From positions 7,594 through 24,248 of the forward strand of contig PLEA01000430.1 in assembly GCA_003136335.1 (NCBI GenBank): DNA of 16,655 nucleotides. The letters run 5' to 3'. Numbering within the stretch: position 1 is the first letter of the stretch; each line of letters begins with the position of its first letter. This stretch comes from Acidobacteriaceae bacterium (GTDB taxonomy: Bacteria; Acidobacteriota; Terriglobia; Terriglobales; SbA1). Made by a program: the position numbers and the translations under genes. This document shows, one piece after another, positions 7,408-14,810 of this stretch. The notes under the pieces are model-generated. The model saw only the letters and a program-made list of their open reading frames with translations, was not told the DNA's origin and searched no databases.

Positions 7408-7429
7408 TGATTTTTGATTGCTGATTGAA
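7408..7429. repeat. Left inverted-repeat arm of the S23-type cassette
   Basis: These 22 bases are the inverted copy of 7791-7812 with 21 of 22 matches; the inner 16 (7414-7429) are perfect. They lie 8 bases before the GTG of the four-helix-bundle gene and are made of the simple motif TTGATTGCTGATTGAA. Confidence 0.8.
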
Positions 7430-7437
7430 GACCAACT

Positions 7438-7846
7438 GTGGAACATCAGGCCGATGCGCTCAAAGAACGCTCAAAGCAATTTGCTTTGCGAATTATCCGT
7501 GTCATTCGCTCCCTGCCACCCGGTCGCGAGGGGAGAATGATTGGTCATCAACTTTTGCGTTCGGGAATGTCGGTGGCAGCCAATTACAGGGCTGTTTGTC
7601 GGGCTCGTTCTCGGCCAGAATTTCGCAAAACTCGCGATTGTGATCGAGGAAGCTGACGAATCTGAATTCTGGTTGGAAATGTTGGCCGATGCCGGTCTGA
7701 TTCCTGAGCGCAAACTGAAAGACCTGAAGTCAGAAGCGAATCAACTCGTGGCGATTTTCAATGCTTCACGATCCACCGCGAAGAAGCATGTTCAATCAGC
7801 AATCAACAATCAGCAATCAACAATTCCCCGAAAGAGGGTATCATGA
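7438..7846 (+). pseudogene. Four-helix-bundle (S23/IVS-encoded type) protein, frameshifted
   Basis: This encodes a small four-helix-bundle protein of the family first known from intervening sequences in 23S rRNA genes (TIGR02436 type); the molecular role is unknown. The first frame (from GTG 7438) gives ALKERSKQFALRIIRVIRS and LLRSGMSVAANYRAVCRARS, both family-typical. The second half, LAIVIEEADESEFWLEMLAD and onward, is in the next frame. The break is at about 7624-7627: restoring one GC dinucleotide (TTTCGC to TTTCGCGC) gives a single 136-codon frame reading RPEFRAKLAIVIEEADE. The normal family length is about 120-130. The C-terminal codons run through the right repeat arm, and the stop overlaps the ATG of osmC (ATGA). 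The frameshift could be a real mutation or a sequence error. Confidence 0.8.
7791..7820. repeat. Right inverted-repeat arm with a 14-bp tandem duplication
   Basis: 7791-7812 is the inverted partner of 7408-7429. Inside it the 14-base unit CAATCAGCAATCAA occurs twice in tandem (7793-7806 and 7807-7820), with the start of a third copy. The arm is translated as the tail of the four-helix-bundle frame and ends 22 bases before the osmC start. Confidence 0.8.
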
Positions 7847-8244
7847 TCACCGCTAAAGCAATCTGGAGCGACCATGAGCGCTACCTTGGGGAAGCTAGTT
7901 CACGTCACGCCATTGTGATGGACACGGCGACCGAGAAGACCGCCAGCACCCCGATGGAACTCGTCTTGATCGCTCTGTGCGGCTGCACAGCCTCTGATGT
8001 AGTTGGAATTCTTCGCAAGAAGCGTGAGCCCTTTACCAGCCTCGAAGTCAGCGCTGCTGGCGAGCGCGCGTCGGGCTATCCCGCCGTGTACACGGAAATC
8101 AACCTCGTCTATCGCATCGCCGGTAAAGTTTCTCGGAAAGCGGTAGAGGACGCCGTTCGGCTCTCGAAGGAAAAATATTGTTCGGTCTCGGCCATGCTCG
8201 AAAAGACCGCGAAGATTACTTCTAAGATTGAATTGGTGGAGTAA
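7843..8244 (+). CDS. OsmC/Ohr-family thiol protein
   Basis: This 133-residue OsmC-fold protein belongs to the group that reduces organic hydroperoxides through cysteines, probably in the YhfA-like branch. The first conserved cysteine region is LIALCGCTASDVV (Cys46 and Cys48, in the central helix) and the second is KEKYCSVSAMLEK (Cys113). STPMELVLIALCG and the YCSVSAMLEK stretch are the strongest family matches. A GAGGG ribosome-binding site (7834-7838) stands 4 bases before the ATG. That ATG overlaps the stop of the preceding frameshifted gene, but because it has its own site it does not depend on that gene. The extra Cys46 beside Cys48 is a small variation. Whether peroxide detoxification is its job here is inferred from the family; a glutaredoxin-like gene downstream fits a thiol-redox theme. 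Confidence 0.9.
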   Translation: MITAKAIWSDHERYLGEASSRHAIVMDTATEKTASTPMELVLIALCGCTASDVVGILRKKREPFTSLEVSAAGERASGYPAVYTEINLVYRIAGKVSRKAVEDAVRLSKEKYCSVSAMLEKTAKITSKIELVE

Positions 8245-8269
8245 ACATCCTATTGCGTTGGTACGGCGA

Positions 8270-8354
8270 GCCCCGGAGGGACGAAAACAACTTAGCCCAG
8301 CGCTTCAGCGCTGGGTTGGTGGACGATATGGGAACAAGTCCCGGAGGGACGGCA
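8270..8354. repeat. Dispersed-type intergenic repeat with CCCGGAGGGAC boxes and a hairpin
   Basis: Two direct copies of CCCGGAGGGAC (8272-8282 and 8340-8350), 68 bases apart, frame a perfect hairpin CCCAGCGCT-TC-AGCGCTGGG (8296-8315). It fills most of the gap between osmC and the glutaredoxin-like gene. The pattern is of a kind I associate with interspersed repeats in Acidobacteriota genomes; only one copy is present in this window, so its dispersal is not shown here. It is translatable in one frame, but that product looks like no protein. Confidence 0.65.
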
Positions 8355-8380
8355 CAAACCCTGTGGATCGAGCAAAATCG

Positions 8381-8659
8381 ATGACCACCCGCGTCCTGCT
8401 CTACACCCAACCCGGCTGCCTCTCCTGCGAGCTAATGAAGATTTTCCTCGAGGCCCGGAACATTGCATTCGAAGAGCGTAATATCAGCAACGACTCCGAA
8501 GCCCGCCGCGAAATGACCGAACAACACGACAGCAGCGAAACTCCAACCCTGGTGATCTTCTCTGGCGAAACCACGGAAGTGATTGTCGGCTTCGATCCCG
8601 TCCGTCTTGACCAGTTCCTCGACCCAGCCTCATCATCGGACTCGGTGACTGAATCCTGA
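8381..8659 (+). CDS. Glutaredoxin-like thiol-disulfide protein
   Basis: This 92-residue protein has the thioredoxin fold of the glutaredoxin/NrdH group and probably exchanges disulfides in the cytoplasm. The active site is Cys13-Leu-Ser-Cys16 within YTQPGCLSC, placed right after the first strand as usual. The cis-proline motif appears as ETPTLVIF, and the GFDPVRLDQFL helix closes the domain. The dipeptide Leu-Ser between the cysteines differs from the common CPYC and CPxC forms. The ATG at 8381 is chosen because it gives normal family length; the frame extends upstream to 8228 through the intergenic repeat, which is unlikely to be coding. No clear ribosome-binding site is seen. The stop overlaps the probable CTG start of the permease gene (CTGA). 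Confidence 0.82.
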   Translation: MTTRVLLYTQPGCLSCELMKIFLEARNIAFEERNISNDSEARREMTEQHDSSETPTLVIFSGETTEVIVGFDPVRLDQFLDPASSSDSVTES

Positions 8660-9639
8660 ACTCCGCCAGTCCAACTATTCCTCATCCCCTGCGCGGATAT
8701 TTCTTCATCGGGTCCGCCGCATTTCTCTGGGGAGTCTCCGCCGCGCTCGGCCGCGCCGTCTTCACCGGCAAGCTGCCCTTGAGCGGAGAGGCGCTGCACC
8801 CCATCGACCCGCTCATCCTGTCGCAAACGCGGGCTTCGTTCTCGCTGCTCGTGTTGCTCGCTCTCTTGGTCAGTCGGCGTGGCTGGCAACGCATCAAGCT
8901 CCCCACGCCCGACCTCATCCAATGTCTGGTGCTCGGGATGCTGGGCGTGGCCGCGTCGAACTACTTCTATTACGTCGCCATCCAGAGAACCAGCGTCGCC
9001 ATCGCCATCATCGTACAATACACGGCACCCGTCTGGGTGCTGCTGTACGTGGTCGCCCGCGGGCAACAAAAACTCTCGCTGCAGAAAGCCGCGGCAGTAG
9101 GAGTGGCCATCACCGGCATCGCCCTAACCATCGGCATCGTCGGCGCGAAATCCGCATCACCTCTCCGCCTCGACTCCTACGGTTTTCTCGCCGCGCTTCT
9201 GGCCTCGTTCTCCTTCGCCTTCTACAACGTCGGCGGACACCGCATCCTGGCTCGCCATGACCGCTGGCGCGTCCTGGTCTGGACACTGATTTCCGCCGCA
9301 GTCTTCTGGCTCTTCGTGAATCCACCATGGAAGGTCGTCGCCGCGCACTACGCGCCCGCGCAGTGGGCATTCCTGTTCATCTTCTCGATGATCTCGGTGC
9401 TAGGTTCGTTCTCACTCTACTTCCTCGGCCTGCAACATCTCGAACCTACTCGCGCGATTATCGCCAGTTGCCTCGAGCCAGTATTCTCGATACTGCTGGC
9501 AGCAGCGTTATTGGGCGAAGGCCTGCGCCCAATCCAGACGCTGGGGATTGTGCTAGTGCTGTCCGCAATCGTGATCGTGCAATTACCAGGTAGAGACGCA
9601 GCGGATCGGGGATCGGTCATGATTGATCCAATTGAATGA
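8656..9639 (+). CDS. EamA/DMT-family permease with a non-ATG start
   Basis: This is an inner-membrane transporter of the drug/metabolite superfamily with two EamA repeats; the substrate is unknown. Counting from the CTG at 8656 the product has 327 residues and about ten membrane helices. The first repeat ends near AVGVAITGIALTIGI, and the second contains LEPTRAIIASCLEPVFSILLA and LGIVLVLSAIVIV, the usual EamA endings. Helix 1 (GYFFIGSAAFLWGVSAALG) is encoded upstream of the first conventional start codon, a TTG at 8779, and no ATG, GTG or TTG occurs in frame between the upstream stop (8650-8652) and that TTG. The CTG at 8656 overlaps the glutaredoxin stop in the same way as an ATGA coupling, so it is the likeliest start. 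If translation began at 8779, helix 1 would be lost and 286 residues would remain. Confidence 0.8.
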   Translation: MNSASPTIPHPLRGYFFIGSAAFLWGVSAALGRAVFTGKLPLSGEALHPIDPLILSQTRASFSLLVLLALLVSRRGWQRIKLPTPDLIQCLVLGMLGVAASNYFYYVAIQRTSVAIAIIVQYTAPVWVLLYVVARGQQKLSLQKAAAVGVAITGIALTIGIVGAKSASPLRLDSYGFLAALLASFSFAFYNVGGHRILARHDRWRVLVWTLISAAVFWLFVNPPWKVVAAHYAPAQWAFLFIFSMISVLGSFSLYFLGLQHLEPTRAIIASCLEPVFSILLAAALLGEGLRPIQTLGIVLVLSAIVIVQLPGRDAADRGSVMIDPIE

Positions 9640-9650
9640 GCACGCGAGCT

Positions 9651-10984
9651 TTAAAACTCGTACTTCAAATCGAAATTCATGCTGGTCGGGTTTCCAAGGA
9701 GCGTTCCTGGCTGAAAGGTGCACTGCTTAGCGGCTCTTGTGGCAGCATCAAATAGCCGCGGATCGCCACTCCTGACAGTGACTTCACCAATTGTTCCGTC
9801 TGCCAGCACATTGACCGCAACCCAAACGTCGCCGTGGATTCCATGGCAAGGTCGATTCATGCTGCAATCCGGTTTGACCAGCTGGATGATGCGGGGCAGT
9901 ACGAAAATGGGTCCTTTTCGGGCAGCCTTTGTCGGCGTAACGTCCTTCGTTGAAGTCGGTGCGTTCGGGTCGGGGGTATTGGCCAAAGGATGATTGTTGA
10001 TCAGTTTCGTTTCGAACGTAAAGTTCACCAAGGCTTCGATCTGCACCGGTATGCCGCTTTCGGTAGCCGGTTTTAGCTGCCATTTTCTTACCATCTCGCG
10101 CAAGGAATCCTGCAGTCCCGCATTGTCGCAGTCCCCCGGCCACACTTCTCGTACGTGCCCCGCCCTGTCAGCGCTTAGGTACACAGAGCATTTGCCCGTC
10201 GTCGGAGGGTTCTCGGCCGCAGGCCAGGGAATTTCCGGATCTGATGCCAACCGTCGAACAGTTGCTTCGTCAACCCTAACACTCTTAATCTGATTTTGTG
10301 GAGGAGTCGGATTATCAACGGCAAACAACGTTGGATCACCACCTCGGAATTCACTTAGTTCCATAATTCTGGCCTGAATCGTCGTGCCCGGGTTCCGGGT
10401 CGATGAGGATGAGACGCCCCACTCGCTTGCCTTCGAAGTCTTTGAAGTCCTGAAACTCCGCACTATATCCACTTGCGAAGGCCGAGGTCAGCAGGCCGTG
10501 ACTTCCTTTCGAAACAAAAGACCCCTCCGCCGATACGGCGGAGATCAGCGCAAGTATTCGAATTCGCCCCTCGCGGCTTAGGCATCTGTCCACCGATTTG
10601 CTTGAGCGTTTCCAGCATTGGCAAGGGATCTATCATCGCCTTGGCAAGGTCGCTGAGCCACCAAGGAAGATAATCTCCCGTGTCTTTCTCCGAAACTTGG
10701 TCGCTGTTAACGACCAAGGTCTGCGAGAACCCGGGCACTCGATCATGCGACGCCACTGGGTCGGTGATACCCAGTATTGTTCAACCTTCGCTTGATATTC
10801 TGAGCTGGGGTTTGTCGTCTCGACAATCTCTGCCTTCCAAGTGAAAAGGCTTGCTCCCCGGCAACGTCAACTTCGATTGTTGAACGGCACGCTCGGCCAC
10901 ATCTCCAAGAGGGACTCTGTCTCCGTCACCAGCGAGCGCGGAAACTCCAAGGGCAAATCCTCGGATGACGGGCGCAACCCTCAT
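9651..10984 (-). pseudogene. TonB C-terminal-domain protein broken by four frameshifts
   Basis: Reading from the ATG at 10984 (AGGAG seven bases upstream), five frame segments join into one protein. The breaks are an extra G near 10837-10838, a missing base between 10736 and 10737, an extra A in 10507-10509 and an extra base in 10387-10392. After these four single-base corrections the frame is exactly 444 codons including the stop, with no internal stop. The product has a weak signal-peptide-like start (MRVAPVIRGFALGVSALAG) and a middle part with CPGFSQTL-like and VSEKDTGDYLPWWLSDL sequence. Two TonB-C-like repeats follow: one around VYLSADRAGHVREVWP...VRKWQLKPA and a terminal one around VAVNVLADGTIGEVTV...CTFQPG. 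Intact relatives would be envelope proteins of unknown function. It converges on the permease gene, 11 bases away. Confidence 0.8.
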
Positions 10985-11126
10985 TGGCATTCTCCTAACT
11001 GGGCAACAGTATAATATTGCAACTGCATGACCTCTTCCGGTTGCGGCTTTGCCTCGGAGTGACCTCCAAAGCCGAACAAAGCGCCCCAATTACCATGCCA
11101 AGAAAATGGGCTGGCCGAAATCAACA

Positions 11127-12404
11127 TCAATCCAGGCTCTTTCCCTTGGTTTCCGGCAACTGTGTCGTCATCAGCGCCGCCAACAGATATCCCGCCGCGC
11201 ACAAATAAAACGCCCAACTCAACCCCTTCATCTGGCCCACGCGCCCAATCACCAGCGGAGCTACGGAACTCAGAGCGCGCGCTCCGTTATAGGTGAACCC
11301 CAGCGCCCGTGCACGCACCGCAGTAGGGAAGATCTCGCTGCCCATAATCCCTGACCCAGAAAAAATTCCCGTCCCGAAAAATGCGACCAAAGTTCCGAGC
11401 ACCAGCAGCACGCTCTGCGATCGTGCCGCAGCATAAAGTGGAATCAGAAGAGATGCCGCTAGCGTATAGAGGAAACATGCTTTACGTCTTCCAAGATGAT
11501 CGGCCACCCAGCCGAAACTGACGTATCCGGGAAACATGCCGCACAGGTTCAACACCACCATCAGGGTAGTCATGCCCATCACGCCAAAGCCGCGCCCGCC
11601 CTGCTCCACGGGAAGCGACAGATACGGTGGAAGCCAGGTGAACAGCCCCCACCAGGCAAACAGCCCAAAAAAATTAAATAACAGGAGCGCGAACGTATGT
11701 TTCCGATATGGCGGCCGGAAAATGACGGAAAATTTCGTAGAGCCGTAACTTGTTACGTCTCTACCGGCGCTATCAATGCTCTCCTCCCGCCGCTCCTGTT
11801 CACGCTCCCGCCACATCTCCGACTCCGGCACGCTCCTCTGAATCCACAGCGTGACGACCGCAGGCAGAATCCCCACAAAGAACACCGCTCTCCACCCGTA
11901 ATACCGCGCCACGGGACCCGCCACCAGCGCCGCCGCCGCAAAACCCAGCGCCCACGAACTCTGCACGATCGAGATTGCCTTGGCCCGAAACTCCGTGGGC
12001 CAACTCTCCGCCACGAGTGTCGCGCCCGTGTTCCACTCGCCTCCCATCCCCAGGCCGAGCACGAACCGCGCCACCGCCAGCATCGCAATGCTGGTCGCCA
12101 GTCCCGAGGCAAACGAACATACCGAATACGTCAGAATGCTGGCCATCAGCGCGTGCTTCCGCCCGATGCGATCCGCGAGAAACCCGAACGCCACGCCGCC
12201 GATGCCAGACGCCAGCAGCGTCAGCGTTCCCAGCGTTCCCGCCAGGGTCTTCGTCATGCCCAGATCGCGCATGAGCAAGGCCACCACGAGCGAGTAGAGC
12301 ATCGCATCGAAAGCGTCGAGAGCCCAGCCCATGGCCGCCGCCAGCAGCGTTCGCCGCTGCCCCGGCGTCGCTTGCCGGATCAGTTGTAGAGGACCGATAG
12401 CCAT
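11127..12404 (-). CDS. MFS transporter, sugar/aromatic-acid porter type
   Basis: This 425-residue inner-membrane major facilitator has twelve predicted helices. Motif A, GFLADRIGRKHA (74-85), follows helix 2 and recurs in the second half as FGWVADHLGRRKA (297-309). The LDAFD stretch in helix 1 (29-33) and RFVLGLGMGGEW (113-124) place it near the acid:proton symporter and sialic-acid transporter-like groups, but the substrate cannot be read from sequence. A charged loop of about 30 residues (193-225) separates the halves. It lies 88 bases downstream of murQ in the same direction, so it may import or recycle a cell-wall sugar or muropeptide; this is inference from position. No obvious ribosome-binding site precedes the ATG. 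The gene is complete, ending 142 bases before the TonB-domain pseudogene. Confidence 0.87.
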   Translation of the reverse strand: MAIGPLQLIRQATPGQRRTLLAAAMGWALDAFDAMLYSLVVALLMRDLGMTKTLAGTLGTLTLLASGIGGVAFGFLADRIGRKHALMASILTYSVCSFASGLATSIAMLAVARFVLGLGMGGEWNTGATLVAESWPTEFRAKAISIVQSSWALGFAAAALVAGPVARYYGWRAVFFVGILPAVVTLWIQRSVPESEMWREREQERREESIDSAGRDVTSYGSTKFSVIFRPPYRKHTFALLLFNFFGLFAWWGLFTWLPPYLSLPVEQGGRGFGVMGMTTLMVVLNLCGMFPGYVSFGWVADHLGRRKACFLYTLAASLLIPLYAAARSQSVLLVLGTLVAFFGTGIFSGSGIMGSEIFPTAVRARALGFTYNGARALSSVAPLVIGRVGQMKGLSWAFYLCAAGYLLAALMTTQLPETKGKSLD

Positions 12405-12492
12405 AAAGGATTGTGAATAAGTCTGGCGGATTGTAAAGCGCGACGAATTCTAAAGCGAGAAGCGAATTATTAATTTCGTTATGACGAAGGCG

Positions 12493-13446
12493 TTATGTTT
12501 TTGCGAAAGCGATGGCTTGCCGAACATGGCCCCGTGATTTTTTCAAGGCGCTGATCGCCTGGGATCGATTCACTTCCGCAGCCAGCATTACCACCGCGAC
12601 TGGAGTTCGATTCCCGCTGGCTTCGAGAGCATTGCGGGCTGCGTCGTGATCGGCTCCGGTGGCTTGTTCCAGGATTCGAATGGCGCGCTGGGCCAGCTTT
12701 TCGTTCTTCGTCCAAACGTTAACCATGAGATTCCCGTAGACGTACCCCAGTCGCGTCATGGCGCCGGTGGAGATCATGTTGAGCACCATTTTGTGCGCGG
12801 TACCCGCTTTCATGCGCGAGGAACCGGCCAGAATTTCCGCCCCGACTTCGGTGACGATGGCGAAATCGGCAGCGCGCTCAAGCGGCGAGTTGCGGTTGCA
12901 CGTGAGGGCGATGGTGCGGGCTCCGCGGCCGCGGGCGTATTCGACAGCGGCGATGGTGAAAGGAGTGCGTCCGCTGGTGGCGATGCCCAGAACAATATCG
13001 CGCTTGCCAGGCTTCCGTTTTTTTATTTCCGCGAGAGCCAGCGAAGTGTCGTCTTCACTAGCTTCAGTGGAGACGGCGAGCGCCTTGGGCCCTCCCGCCA
13101 TGATGTATTGCACGCTGCGCGGATCGGTATTGAAAGTCGGCGGAATCTCGGAGGCGTCGAGAGCGCCGATGCGTCCGCTGGTTCCGGCACCCACGTAGAT
13201 CAGGCGTCCACCCTGACGGAGTCCGGCGACGACGAAATCAATGGCGCGCGCGATCTGCGGCAGCGCGCGGCCCACCGCCGCGGCGACCGTGGAGTCTTCC
13301 TTATTCATGAGGCGCACGATTTCGAGCGACGACATGCGGTCGAGATCGATTGCGGCGGAATTAATCTGTTCGGTGGGCAGACATCGAAGGTCAGAAGTCA
13401 ATTTGCCGGTTCGGGTCAAGTCGTGCGCCTTTCGGGGTATGTGCAA
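12493..13446 (-). CDS. murQ: N-acetylmuramic acid 6-phosphate etherase
   Basis: This cytoplasmic enzyme cleaves the lactyl ether of MurNAc-6-phosphate to GlcNAc-6-phosphate and D-lactate in peptidoglycan recycling. It is a SIS-domain protein closely like E. coli MurQ. The phosphate-binding GAGTSGR is at 86-92, GALDASEIPPT has Glu100 matching the catalytic Glu83 of E. coli, and EASEDD has Glu131 matching its second catalytic Glu. IATSGRTPF, GSSRMKAGTAHKMVLNM and GNLMVNVWTKNEKL are near-diagnostic. The N-terminal LPTEQIN motif is present. The only in-frame start giving the full 317 residues is a TTG; another TTG at 13401 would give 302, close to the 298 of E. coli. A short upstream frame with a good ribosome-binding site overlaps the start. 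The neighbours (serine hydrolase, MFS) suggest a recycling cluster. Confidence 0.95.
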   Translation of the reverse strand: MHIPRKAHDLTRTGKLTSDLRCLPTEQINSAAIDLDRMSSLEIVRLMNKEDSTVAAAVGRALPQIARAIDFVVAGLRQGGRLIYVGAGTSGRIGALDASEIPPTFNTDPRSVQYIMAGGPKALAVSTEASEDDTSLALAEIKKRKPGKRDIVLGIATSGRTPFTIAAVEYARGRGARTIALTCNRNSPLERAADFAIVTEVGAEILAGSSRMKAGTAHKMVLNMISTGAMTRLGYVYGNLMVNVWTKNEKLAQRAIRILEQATGADHDAARNALEASGNRTPVAVVMLAAEVNRSQAISALKKSRGHVRQAIAFAKT

Positions 13447-13676
13447 AGCAAATCATTTTAGTACCTCTGCGAGAAAAGCAGACAGTATGCGGATTTGTGC
13501 AGCCTTGGTTTCGGCAATATGGTTTCAACGGGCGTCAACCGACCGCAGCCGTTCTTCACGCGGAGGGAGCGATCTCGCGCGCGGATCCGGGCGGGCCAGC
13601 CCGTGGAAATTCCTGAGCTGTGGCCGAAGCGCTGTGGTATGGGATAAGGCGTCCAAACGAGGGCCTTTAGTTGGTC

Positions 13677-14810
13677 TCACGCCCGGTCAATCATCGCTTC
13701 GACAATGGCATCATGAAATTTAGGACGGACCGGCTTGATCGCCTGATTCGCGCAGTCGGGCCAGGTGCGATTCGTCAATAAGGTGACCGAGAGTTGGCGC
13801 TCGGGATCGATCCACAGAGACGTGCCGGTGTATCCCAGGTGCCCGAAGGAACTGGGCCCGAAATATTTTCCGGACTGCGAGGGAACCGACGGCGTGTCCC
13901 AGCCGAGGGCCCGGGAGGTCCCGGAAGGCGCAGCTTCGCGACGCGTAAAAAGTGCGACCGTTTTGGGGCGGAGGATGGGGCGTCCGCCATGAAGCATGGC
14001 ATGGGCGAAGCAGCTCAGGTCTGCGGCGGTGGAGAACAGGCCTGCGTGTCCGGCGACGCCGCCCAGGACGAAAGCGTTTTCGTCCTGCACTTCTCCCTGA
14101 ATGATTTTTTTGCGAAAGACAGGATCGTCGGCCGTGGGCGGAATTTTTTCGCGAGCCTCTGCCGGAGGATTGAAACTGGTATTGCTCATCGCCAGCGGGC
14201 CGAAAATTTCGCGCTGGCAGAAAGCGTCAAGCGATTCGTTAGCGATACGTCCGAGAGCCGCTCCCAGCAGGATGAATCCGATGTCGCTGTATTCGGCCCG
14301 GCTGCCGGGATCGGCCGAAAGGGAAGTGGTAAAGGCGGCTCGCAGCAGAGCGTCGCGTGAGTGCGTTTTGAGGAACAACTTTTCATAGGCTGGCAGGCCT
14401 GAGCAATGGGCGAGGAGCATGCGGAAGCTCACATCTCGGCGCCGGGGGTCAGGCTCTCCGCAGGAGTCGGCCAGGAACTCAGGGACGGTTCCCGCCACAG
14501 TCGCATCCAACTCCAAAAGTCCGCGTTCGTAGAGGATCATTGCCATGGTGGTTGTGGCGACGGCTTTGGTGATGGAAGCCAAATCGAATAAGCTGTCGGG
14601 GGTCGCCGCAGGGGAAGCCGCGTCATAAGTGAAATGGCCGAAAGCTTTTAGAGCGACCAGGCGATCCTGATGCGCGACTGCTGCGCAAGCAGAAGGGAAG
14701 GCGCGCTGCTCGATCCCTTCCCGCAGCACGGAGAACGCCGAAGAAAAAGCTTCGTCCTGTCGGTTCAAAGCTGGGACGAGGGTACACGCGTTATTGAGGC
14801 ATTTATTCAC
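13677..14810 (-). CDS. Beta-lactamase-fold serine hydrolase (CubicO/YfeW-like)
   Basis: This 377-residue penicillin-binding-like serine hydrolase belongs to the class C beta-lactamase/esterase family. The nucleophile motif is Ser79-Ile-Thr-Lys82 within DLASITKAVATT. The second motif is Tyr174-Ser-Asp176 (EYSDIGF), with Asp in place of the commoner Asn. The third is HLGYTGTS (324-331), taking the place of KTG. LLTNRTWPD (345-352) near the end is typical of this branch. There is no convincing signal peptide, so it may be cytoplasmic or its start may be misplaced; the GTG at 14810 has no clear ribosome-binding site. It lies 230 bases upstream of murQ in the same direction; in E. coli the related yfeW sits next to murQP. 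A role in peptidoglycan-fragment processing is therefore plausible but unproven; an esterase is the alternative. Nothing genic is seen in 13457-13676. Confidence 0.85.
   Translation of the reverse strand: MNKCLNNACTLVPALNRQDEAFSSAFSVLREGIEQRAFPSACAAVAHQDRLVALKAFGHFTYDAASPAATPDSLFDLASITKAVATTTMAMILYERGLLELDATVAGTVPEFLADSCGEPDPRRRDVSFRMLLAHCSGLPAYEKLFLKTHSRDALLRAAFTTSLSADPGSRAEYSDIGFILLGAALGRIANESLDAFCQREIFGPLAMSNTSFNPPAEAREKIPPTADDPVFRKKIIQGEVQDENAFVLGGVAGHAGLFSTAADLSCFAHAMLHGGRPILRPKTVALFTRREAAPSGTSRALGWDTPSVPSQSGKYFGPSSFGHLGYTGTSLWIDPERQLSVTLLTNRTWPDCANQAIKPVRPKFHDAIVEAMIDRA

Noticed and set aside
7408..7430. FNR-type site TTGAT-N4-ATCAA in the TTGAT-rich left arm
   Set aside because: The TTGAT units are direct repeats, not inverted with a 4-base centre; the symmetry is with the distant right arm.
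8228..8380. Extended N-terminus of the glutaredoxin-like protein
   Set aside because: The extension translates the intergenic repeat; family length and motif placement fit the ATG at 8381.
12646..13461. A 271-codon plus-strand open frame opposite murQ
   Set aside because: murQ on the other strand is unmistakable and covers it; no protein features are seen in the antisense product.
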